From: Prinsepia uniflora
Taxonomy: Eukaryota > Streptophyta > Magnoliopsida > Rosales > Rosaceae
DNA: 64,000 bases
Reading direction: 5' to 3'
NCBI GenBank assembly: GCA_032719365.1
Contig: CM064866.1
Coordinates: 74,039,028-74,103,027, forward strand
Both the position numbers and the translations under genes were made by a program. Of the stretch, positions 45,068-54,182 are shown piece by piece; position 1 is the first letter of the stretch; each line of letters begins with the position of its first letter. The notes under the pieces are model-generated. The model did not search any database. It had not been told where the DNA came from and saw nothing but the letters and a program-made list of their open reading frames with translations.

Positions 45068-45826
45068 CTTGTATCGCTTCCTCATACATTAAGCTTCTGT
45101 ACATCTGTCCGTCACAAAACCTCAACAGTTACAAATTCAGAAAGTAATTAAAAACAAATTCCAAATTGAGCTAGCTCGCTATATACTAAACCCAATTAAT
45201 TATGAATCCCGGCCCCTTATTTCCATTTTTTTTTTAAATTCAAAATTTACAAGAAATTTTTACAAAGAAGGGGATTTTACCTGAAGATGGCTTTTAACAT
45301 GAGATATAGTAAGCCCTTTCACATTCATGATCTGTAAAACCATCTTTGGAGTAGCTCCTGCATGTAATTATTAATTTTTTAAATTGAAAGACAAGGGAAA
45401 ATAAGTTTTTTAATTATCATACATATTAATAATCCATCAGCTATAAATATATTATTGTATATATAAGAGATGATATATATTTATATGGATGAAGCTAGCT
45501 AGCTCACTGTTTTCTCCTCCAAGCCTTTCAACTGCATGCATAAAGCAGCGGTGAAGATCGGTGGTCCATCGAAGCCGGGGCGTTTTGGAGCGCACGTAAG
45601 ATCTCACTGGATTTGGTGTTCTCGGCAACCGGCTTATCTGATGATGAGCAGCAGCGGCAGCTGGGAAACTATGGTGGCCGCCATGGACTTGTAGGTTGCT
45701 AACAAAAGATGATGAGGATGAGTACTGACGATGCTGATCACCATTGTCAACGGAAGAAGATGGAGATGATTTCATAGGTGATGAGCTCTCAATATGTTCA
45801 TGATCACTGGCTTCAACTCTCTTCAT
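43817..45826 (-). CDS. GARP/MYB-like SHAQKYF-type transcription factor with EAR motif
   Basis: Six exons reconstructed on the minus strand: 45826-45508, 45357-45281, 45104-45068, 44724-44490, 44315-44168 and 44035-43817. Phases agree and the total is 1035 bp, 344 residues. The DNA-binding domain spans exons 1-3: RSYVRSKTPRLRWTTDLHRC, then HAVERLGGEN, ATPKMVLQIMNVKGLTISHV, KSHLQ and MYRS. This is the single MYB-like GARP domain of the At2g38300/At2g40260/At2g42660 group and rice MOF1. The donor of exon 4 (TG|GTTTGT) is weak, so its 3' boundary is less certain. The C-terminus has MSLSLNSS and SLELTLSS; the LxLxL core LELTL is an EAR motif, known to recruit TOPLESS co-repressors, so a repressor role is inferred. 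Asp-rich and Ser-rich low-complexity parts flank the domain. Confidence 0.82.
44099..44150. repeat. Compound (TA)n(GA)n microsatellite in an intron
   Basis: A TA run passes directly into a GA run inside the last intron of the GARP factor gene. Confidence 0.9.
45033..45063. repeat. (TA)n microsatellite in an intron
   Basis: Perfect TA repeat directly downstream of exon 3 of the GARP factor gene, within a few bases of its donor site GTACAT. Confidence 0.9.
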
Positions 45827-45950
45827 GGCTTTGGAGAGATCATTCAGTGAGGAAGAAAGGAAGAAAGAAAAAGAGAGAAATATAAGATGGAGTACTTGTT
45901 TCCGTGAGGACTTTGCAACAAATAATTGTTGTAAGAGCAGACATATACAC

Positions 45951-45965
45951 ATATATATATATAAG
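45951..45965 (-). promoter_or_regulatory. TATA-like element of the GARP factor gene
   Basis: TTATATATATATA on the minus strand about 130 bp before the ATG at 45826. Plausible core promoter; a plain TA repeat is the alternative. Confidence 0.4.
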
Positions 45966-48900
45966 TGCCTATTTACCTCATTTGATAAGAGTCGAATTAA
46001 AAACTTCTCATATAACATGTAAAGAGAAATACAACTAAATTATAATAAAAAATAACAACTATATAGTCTAATTAAATACAAGTGTTTTAAATTTTTGTGC
46101 CGAACTATATATGATTTGTCCGTTTTTCATTATTCATTATGAAGACTTAAAAAAAAGCAACAAATTAAATATTACATCATTTAATTGGTATTCAAAACTT
46201 GGTGTAGAAGCTTGTTACCTCTATCACTGTCACATTGTAACATTCTTAGTACGTAGATTTACTTGTACTGGTGGACTCTATTTGTAAAGTTGCCGTCTAC
46301 AAATTAGTTTAATATATAAATGGAAAAGGATAGTTTTCATAATGTCAGATGTGATTGACCCTTTTTTATTTATGAGTACTCAAAGAATTCAATAATTTGA
46401 AAATTTAATACTTCACTTAATATTTAAAATTTAATATGAAAATTCGAGTGCATTTAATTATTTATTGCTAGTAAAAAAATAAATAGCGACGCCAGTCTGC
46501 TGGTGAGTTTTGTGTCCTTTTAGCGAGCAGCTTTGCTCACTCTCAAAGGGACACTTTAATTTTGAGTCCTTGGAGTTTCAATTGGAAAAAAGAATAATTC
46601 CCCACAGAATTCCACAGAAATTCAGTCCCTGGCCTGATAGCAGAAGAATTGTTTGTGTGGAGTTTTTCTTTTAAATAAATGATTGTCTGAAATTGAAAGA
46701 ATTTCTATTATTAAAAAGCTAACGTGTCAACCGGGTCAAAAGATTTCACCAATAACTTTAAAGAAAATATGTTTTAAATTATTTAATAATTAAGAATATT
46801 AAATTAAAAATTAATGATTAATGGAGGAAGTGAGTGATAAAAAATCTTACTTTTGTTTAAAAAAATTAGAATTAATATTTTTATTTAATTTTAATTTATT
46901 TTGTTTAAAATATTTCACCAATAATTTTAACGAAAATATGTTTAAATTATTTAATAATTAAGAATATTAAATTAAAAAAATATGATTAATGGAGGACGTG
47001 GTTGATAAAAAAAAAAAAGAATAGTAGGTCAAGTAATTACTTCTCTTATTTTGTTTTAAATAATTAAAATTAAAATTTTTATTTAATTTTGGACGTGGTT
47101 GATAAAAAAAGAAAAAGAATAGTAGGTCAAGTAATTACTTCTCTTATTATTTTTTAATTTTAATTCGCACACCCTTCAGCTGGTGCTAAATTTTATTCGA
47201 GTTTGTTTTGTCCTTCTTTATATTTAGAGCATAAATTAAAACAGGAATTAATGAGTGAAAATTCAAGTCAAGTTTTGGCAAAAATAAAATAAAAACTCAA
47301 GTCAAGTCAACATATAGTAATAATATTTTATAATATAAATTGGCAAGTACATGGGAATCAGCAAAGCAAACGTACATTATAACAAGACGAATAAATAGGG
47401 TTTGACAACAACACAAAAGAAAAGCATACGTTATAGCTTACGGATAAAAAAAAAAAAAAACATACGTTATACCTTACCTAAAAAAAAAAGAAAAGCATAC
47501 GGTTGAATTTGACGAAGATGACATGAGAAATTTCATTTTGTAATGAATGGAAAAATGCTCAGGAGATCACATTTGTAAATTACATTCGGACGAATTTTAT
47601 TTGTATTAATAGGTCGTATATGCGATTTATAAATATGATATATAAATTTTTTCTCTTTAGCATTACCTTAATAAAAAACATTTATACCATAAGCCTCCAA
47701 AATTTTTGTAATCAATAATAAAAAAATTATATTTTTATTCCACATTCTAAAATAATTATTTGAAATTCATTAATGGTAAATAAGAAAGAAAACAAACTCG
47801 AATAACCTGACGCAATACATATGCAAACATCCCTAATTCCAGCAGAGAAAAGAATTTGCTCATTCCAAGTCTGAAACGTACGCAATTCACACAAATCCCA
47901 AAAGCAAATGCAGTGGAGAATATTGGAGATGGATGAACACGTACACGGTACCTCAACGTACACAAAATGGATGGCTGGATGAAGATGAAGATCGAGGGTC
48001 ATAATTGCAAGTGCGACGTAGATACGCTTCACATGTCGGGCATTTCTAGCTGGAAGACACGTTAGAGAATTAGACGTCATCAATGGTGGTTATGCATGTC
48101 TGTAACTTTATCTGGCTGTGGACTCTGGAGTCTGGAGTTGAATTGATAATTTGGACGAGAGTTTCATATATTCTAAATACATATTTAATATATTGATCAT
48201 AAATTCATGAGGACATACTGCCAAATGGCTGAAACCAATATCGCCTCGTGACGTGGCGGGTGGGACCCTACGTGGGAGGTGGGGCCGGCCTCCATGCCCA
48301 TGCCCAAGCCCATGCTGTTGATCAGTAACAGTCCCAGATATTCTGCGGTAGAATTCGGAGACTTTGGAAAAAGATGAGGCAGTACCAATAGGAATATTGT
48401 TAGTGAGTATTTTTTTTTTTTGGGATAAATATTTTTTTTTTGGGATAAATCATAATTGGTTTAAAGTAACTTTGTGTGGTGCTCGATATGATTTGATATG
48501 GGAGTAATATTTTAATCGTACCAATTAATTTTAATCAGTTCGATATTTCATAATATAAAATTAATATATGATCATACCGTACTAATTATGTTCAACATAA
48601 TTTTTGTAAGGTTTCGATTTTGAACCAAAATTTCTAAAACCAAAGTGATGTACATGTAAAACCTAACTTTGCCATATAAGCATTCACCCCTCCTATAAAA
48701 AATCCTTTTTATCCTAACCTTGTGCATTTCATAGGAAATAGTAGCACAACGAAAAAAATTGCAGAATTACCCAAAATAATCCAGCCTCCATAAAACAATT
48801 GAAAATTAATTGTTTCAATCGTGTAATGACCATAATCCAGCCTCTGTAAAACAATTGGAAACCATTGTTTCAATTTGAAAATATCTTAAGATAAATTTTA

Positions 48901-49069
48901 TGTAGACTTAACCATTCACAAACTCATTTCCGATCTAAACCACTTAAGTTGAATCCAAAAGCAAATTACGAAAAGAACAAATGAGTTCCTAAGAAACAAT
49001 AATTTCGTTGATTTGAATTTCAATTGAAGAAGATTAACTCGTATATGAAAGTAGGCCTTACTTTCTTTT
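45966..49069. other. AT-rich intergenic region with small tandem repeats
   Basis: No gene recognised. A ~169-bp spaced duplication begins at TTCACCAATAA near 46745 and 46914. A ~95-bp unit GGACGTGGTTGATAAAAA...CAAGTAATTACTTCTC occurs near 46995 and 47091. CATACGTTATA units lie between poly-A runs near 47426-47505, and TTTTTTTTGGGATAAAT is doubled near 48408-48450. A GC-rich island-like stretch (GTGGGACCCTACGTGGGAGG) near 48262 contrasts with its surroundings. Confidence 0.6.
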
Positions 49070-50730
49070 TATAACGACCCAGGAATTTAAGAAAATGAAA
49101 ATAACGGTTTTGCCCCTAGATGGTCAAATTTTAAACTTGGATAATTTTTTTTGGACGATTCCTGAGTATCGTTATGTAGGTCTTGGAATTGTGAGCATGT
49201 AGACAGAAAGTACGCCAAAAATAGAGGTCAAATAAATTAGATACGGACCTAAATCAATTATGGGCATTATGGTAAATTTGACATAAAAGGGTAATTTGGT
49301 ATTTCACAATTGCGCCATGTGAATCATGTGTGTTGGTCTAGAGACATCTGGTATTTTCTCTCCCCTCTCTTCATCGACTTTCCACTTATATATATATATA
49401 TATATATAAGTGGTTGATTCAATGACAAGTCGGTGAGTGGTGGCCAAATGGGAAGAACCCATGGCAACCAACCGTGAGGAAGAACCAAGGGAAGAGAACC
49501 CAAGGAAAGAAAAAAAAAGGAAAAAAAAAAGGAAGAGAGAACGCCAAGGGTCATGGCTAGGGTGAACCCAGATCCTAAACCTGTAAGCTAAGTTTTTGGT
49601 TGTGGGTCGTGAGGTTGCCTTGAGGCCTTCTGGCGCCAAACTGAATGTGTTAGGACGTTGGCTAAGTCCTTAAGATCAAGTTGGAACAGAAAAGTAGAAG
49701 GTTGGACGTTAAGAGTGGCTGGCAACGAACCTGTAAACCATGGCTAAAGAACAAGGAAACAAACAACATTTTGAGGTGAGTTTTTCCTAAGTTTGAGCTC
49801 ATAGATCTTTTTTTAGTAGTCTTTAGATGGATTTGGACGTTTGAAATGCGAAAAATGGTGAAGAAAATGATGGGTTTGAACCGGGTCATGGCCGCTGGGT
49901 TGGGTGACCCGATTTGCAGAAAACGGGTGAGATAGAGGCTGAAGATGATGAATAGTAACATGCGCAGTGAAGGTCTTGGGAGCGTGGGGGCTCATGATGG
50001 TCCATCTCGAGGTATAGTCAACTTGGTTTTTTATGTAATCGATGTTACGAATCCAACAATACAATTTTTGAGACGACCGGATATCGCCTAGGGGGCAGTT
50101 TTGACTATTCAAAGATTTATGGGTTATTTTTAATTGGTTTAAAAATCCCGAAAATTTGAGGGATTAAAATATGAGTTACGTAGCATGATTAGTAACCTTG
50201 AGAAGTGGTTTATGACAGGCTGCCATAAATAGGACTCTCCCTGTAATCCCCCTCAATTCACTTGAGCTCATAGATCTACATATAGTAGTCTTTAGATGGC
50301 TTTGGACGTTTGAAACACAAAAAATGGTGAAGAAAATGGTGGGTTTGAACTGGGTCATGGCCACTGGGTTGGGTGACTTGATTTGCAGAAAACGGGTGAG
50401 ATAGAGGCTGAAGATGATGAATGGTAACTTGCGCAGTGAAGGTCTTGGGAGCGTGGGGGCTCATGATGGTCCATCTTGAGGTATAGTCAACTTGGTTTTT
50501 TATGTAATCGATGTTACGAATCCAACAGTACAATTTTTGAGACGACCGAATATCGCCTAGAGGTAGTTTTGATTGTTCAAAGATTTCTGGGTTATTTTTA
50601 ATTGGTTTAAAAATCCCGAAAATTTGAGGGATTAAAATATGAGTTACTTGACATGATTAGTAACCTTAAGAAGTGGTTTATGATAGGCTTCCAATGACAG
50701 GACTCTCCCCGTAATCCCCCTCGATTCACG
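49070..50730 (+). mobile_element. LTR-D: old, degenerate LTR fragment with internal duplication
   Basis: It begins TATAACGACCCAGGAATT at 49070, a decayed form of the TGTAACGACCC start. It contains a weak GTAGACAGAAAGTACGCC counterpart of the ACAGGTGGCACGCC module near 49197 and a leader segment related to the other LTRs (GTCAACTTGG...TGTTACGAATCCAA). A 469-bp tandem duplication occupies 49795-50730. A (TA)n tract lies near 49388. No protein domain. Confidence 0.5.
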
Positions 50731-50733
50731 TGA
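49795..50733. repeat. 469-bp tandem duplication inside LTR-D
   Basis: GAGCTCATAGATCT at 49795 recurs at 50264. Both copies continue with TAGTAGTCTTTAGATGG, GGTCATGGCCGCTGGGTTGG (or its variant), CTCATGATGGTCCATC and CCCGAAAATTTGAGGG, to ...GTAATCCCCCTC. Copies differ at scattered points, mostly transitions. Confidence 0.9.
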
Positions 50734-50807
50734 GAGGATCTGTTCCCGTCTCACAAACACTATGAAATAACGAAAGTACCCTTAACCCGAAATAGACACA
50801 CACTCCA
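50731..50807 (-). mobile_element. LTR-F, 3' end piece (reverse)
   Basis: TGAGAGGATCTGTTCCCGTC parallels the reversed LTR end TGACAGGACCCGTCCC of LTR-C and LTR-E, and ACGAAAGTACCCTTAACCC parallels the following part of LTR-E. It continues at 62944, after the solo LTR-G insertion, with the shared GCCAGACAAGGGATA block. Confidence 0.6.
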
Positions 50808-51419
50808 TGTAACGACCCGTCCCGGGAGTCGGGATTAGTGAAGTGATTAGTGACGGATTAGTACGTTGATCGGTGTTTAGTTGGTTTCTTTTGGACGTTT
50901 AGTGTCGAATGACGATTTTTCCTCTAAAATGGGCAAATGTTGACTTTTATTTCGGACGGTCAATTGGGCATTGACCAATGACGGTGACGTAGTTCGGGAC
51001 GTCACGAGTCCGTAGACAGGTGGCACGCCCAATTCCGACATCCGAGGAGGAAGTTATGATGTTCGGAAGGTTGAGGGCACTTTCGTAATTTAGTTAAAAG
51101 AAAGGAAAAAGTTGACTTTTTGCACGACAAGGATTTCACACGTAAACCGAGGACCGTTAGGTAGATCTCGTCGTCCTGAGTACAACGACAGGCGGCACGC
51201 CTTTATCGGACATCAGATGAGTGAGATATAGGTCTAGAAAGTGAGGGGTAAAATCGCAATTGGCATAGTTAGGGGTTTTTTGGTGTTTTTACATTTTGGG
51301 AAGTGTTGTAACGACCCGTCCCGAGTATCGAGATTTAATATTATTTAATTATGATTTAGAATGACTAATCTGGGATTAGTTGAGCGAAATCGGACGAATT
51401 GTGCAAAATGACCGTTCTG

Positions 51420-51720
51420 CCCCTAGGCGTGGGCAAAATGTTGACTTTTACTTCGGACGGTGAAACAGACTTTGACCGATGACCGTGACGTAGCTTGGGA
51501 CGTCACGAGTTCATAGACAGGTGGCACGTTCGATTCCGACGTTCGTGGTGAAAGTTATGACGTTCGGAAGTTCAAGGGCATTTTCTTAATTTGGACGAAA
51601 TAAGGGAAAATGTTGAATTTTTGATCGGGAGGTCCGATGGCCGAGGACCGCGGATCGTTAGGAAGGTCTCGATGCCCTGAGTCCGTAGACAGGCGGCACG
51701 CATCAATCGGAGTCCGAATG
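51420..51720 (+). repeat. Internally duplicated W-box module in the LTR
   Basis: Two ~170-bp related modules. Each carries GTTGACTTTT or a variant, then a GACCG-type stretch and an ACAGGYGGCACG block followed by ATTCCGACGTT or AATCGGAGTCC. The same pair occurs in LTR-A, -B, -C, -G and the second LARD LTR. TTGAC is the WRKY-factor core, so this may be a doubled stress-responsive enhancer; that role is inferred. Confidence 0.55.
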
Positions 51721-52992
51721 ACCGAGTTACGGGTCTGGATGCGTGAGGGGCATTTTGGTAATTTTCTGCACAGGGGTAGAATAATAATTTCACAGGGGCA
51801 CTGTTTGATCGAAACAACCGTGAAATTGGATGTTTTGTGCGATCTGGTCCATGGATTGTTTATCATTGATGGACTGATTTGGGGCAGCTTTGTGGTGTGG
51901 ATGCACATGGTGTGGGTTAGCATTAGGTCACAGAACATGGACACCGTTTTTAATTGATTTCGGGTCAGTGCAGGGAACTTTACACAGAGGACTGAGTAGT
52001 GCTTTAGGATGCTTTTAATGGCTGAATTGGATTAAAGGGATTGAGAGTAAGTCGAGAGGTTCATTCTGAGATTGAGAAAGGAGGGAATGAAGTGAAAAAT
52101 GGTGAGGGAATGTTCAAAAACCCGAAACTGGTTTTTGAAGAGTTCAAATTCGAATTTCGGTTTCCAGGCCAGCCCAAGCCTAATTGAGATCTGAAATAGC
52201 TTCCTGGAACTTTACTGAGTCGATCCAGATCAAATGTGGCAAGTTTTGAAGCTCCTAGAGCTGTGGACGGACGAGGTGGACGGCCGGAAAATCCAAGTTT
52301 GAGTCGTGGTGATTAAGGTAACTTCATCTGGAATTAATCATGCGAATTAGTTCGTATTAATCCTAATGAGCTTACTGGAAAGTTAATTTGATAATGGTTG
52401 GGGAATTGCTGAGTTTGGGTGATCGACCCGTTTGGGTGATCACGGGTCGATAGCATGATTTAGTGTTTCTCAGAGTTAATTAAGGACCTGGAACTTTGAT
52501 TAGATAGTTGAGGAATGTTTTAGGATAAAAAACGGATGAAATTAAGGTCGAATTGATGGCTATCTAATCGGGTTGAAATCGCGGGTTGCAGACCCGTATT
52601 GTAGAGAAACGGGCGAGGACGATGACTGTAGCAGTCACTGTAGCAGGCGCGTGGCTTTCACACGCAGCCACTCACGACGGTGCATGACGGCGCGTGGGTA
52701 CGAATCTCGAGGTGAGGTCAACATGACTTGTTCTATACAATGTAACGAACATTTTGGAATTGGTTTCGTGTCGATCGGACCCCGTTTCGATATTGTTCGG
52801 GATGTCCGAAGGTTTTAAATCCAGTTTAAAAATAGTTAAAAATTCGAGAAAATTACGGGACTTGAATAGGATGTTAATGTAGAGGTTAGTAACCCTCTAA
52901 TGTGATTTGGACAGGATTGGGAGTCCCGGTGATAGTGGTGTGGCCCGGGAAGGCCTATGACACGCGTATCGAGGCGCTCGGTTAAACGGTCT

Positions 52993-53984
52993 GTGAGTGG
53001 ACATTGATTTTATAAATTCGATGCATGCATAACTATTTCATGATTGTTATAATTTCTTTTATATGCTTTGATTTGGATATCGGTGAATTTATGTGATTTC
53101 ACGCATTTCGAGGCGATTTACGGGTTGCACGTAAATCGAGGTGTTCTGGATTTGCACTGATTTCCATAATTGTGGTTCGGATATGATTTTATGAAACAGT
53201 TACGGATTTGATGAAGTAAATTCGGGCCAGGGCCCAGTTGATTTAAGAAATCGGGCCAGGGGCCCAGTTGACTTATGAAATCGGGTCAGGGGCCCAGTTG
53301 ATTTATGTATGTGATTTCGGGTCGGGGACCCTAAAATGGAATTGAATAAATGATTTCGGATTTGATAATCAACTATTTGGACTTATGACGGTTTTATGGA
53401 AATTCGGGGCAGGGCCCTTGTGATATTTTGGAAATGAGTAATAAAATGTGTTCCATAAAACCATCTCGATACAAGGATATATATTGGTCTCCTCCAGGTG
53501 TCGGGGACACTGGGGAAGTCACGGTGCATTGTCTGCTATGGGTCATTGTACGGAGCAGCCGGACCGTATAATGACCCAGGAGCAGGATTGCTATGATTGA
53601 CGTTAGGGACGTCAGACATCGGGGATGTCAGAAATATGGACAGGGTGAGACCCCGGGCAGCACGCGTTGCTTAATACCGTGAGATATGACGTCGGGGACG
53701 TCAAGCGTCTGGGACGCTAGGCATCGGGGATGCCGGAGATGGAAAAATAATAAATGTATATTACTGGATTTATGAAATAACTCTTAGTTTGACTTTTGGG
53801 ATTTGAAACTATGCTTATGGTTCCCGGGCGAAGGCCCTAATGGTTATTTCTAAATAAATATGTGATCATTGGTTTTTGACGCATGCATATGTTTTTACTG
53901 AGGGGCATAAATGTATTTATAAATGTTTTAAACAGACTTGTTTATTTTCGTCCACTCACAGCTTTTGTTTTTAATGCCCTTCAG
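52993..53984 (+). other. Candidate leader intron in LARD 5' LTR
   Basis: The donor-like CT|GTGAGTGGAC is at 52993. GTCCACTCAC at 53950-53959 includes a CTCAC branch-point-like core, 26 nt before TTCAG|G at 53984, with a T-rich tract between. The length is 992 bp. All five comparable LTRs here keep this layout. Confidence 0.45.
53224..53734. repeat. Micro-hairpin array with fixed 2- to 3-nt loops (5' LTR)
   Basis: Successive perfect or near-perfect stems share an NGG-type loop: GGGCC-AGG-GGCCC (53253), GGGTC-AGG-GGCCC (53283), GGGTC-GGG-GACCC (53319), GTGTC-GGG-GACAC (53498), GACGTT-AGG-GACGTC (53599), GACATC-GGG-GATGTC (53615), GACGTC-GGG-GACGTC (53688), AGCGTC-TGG-GACGCT (53704) and GGCATC-GGG-GATGCC (53720). 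A longer stem GGGTCATTGTACGG/CCGTATAATGACCC lies at 53540-53576. Stem sequence differs from unit to unit but pairing is kept. Confidence 0.85.
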
Positions 53985-54169
53985 GTTGATTACGGATGCG
54001 ACTGCAACAGAGACTGGGACATCGCACACCTCCTCCATCGATCCTTGCGCACTCTGGAAGCCCAGTTGGGCAGTGGCAACAGGTTATCCCTTGTCTGACA
54101 CCTCTTGTCAGACGGGAGCATGACACATTCCATGGTAATCCCGGGGGGATTGGGATGGGTCGTGTCAAG

Positions 54170-54182
54170 TGGTATCAGAGCA
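54170..54182 (+). other. LARD primer binding site
   Basis: TGGTATCAGAGCA, complementary to initiator tRNA-Met, two bases after the end of the 5' LTR. Confidence 0.93.

Larger units (their letters stand above)
51307..54167 (+). repeat. LARD 5' LTR
   Basis: Begins TGTAACGACCCGTCCCGAGT and ends GGGATGGGTCGTGTCA. Modules in order: two W-box-bearing repeats with ACAGGTGGCACG (about 51517) and ACAGGCGGCACG (about 51687), a transcribed-leader-like part, the candidate intron 52993-53984, then the end block with GACGGGAGCATGACA. Confidence 0.93.

Noticed and set aside
47727..48083. 118-residue minus-strand ORF
   Set aside because: Composition looks random (many C, I, F), no domain, no promoter or splice context; a second frame overlaps it.
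53224..53734. Possible CRISPR-like or satellite array
   Set aside because: Spacing between units is irregular and units share structure, not sequence; the context is a plant LTR.
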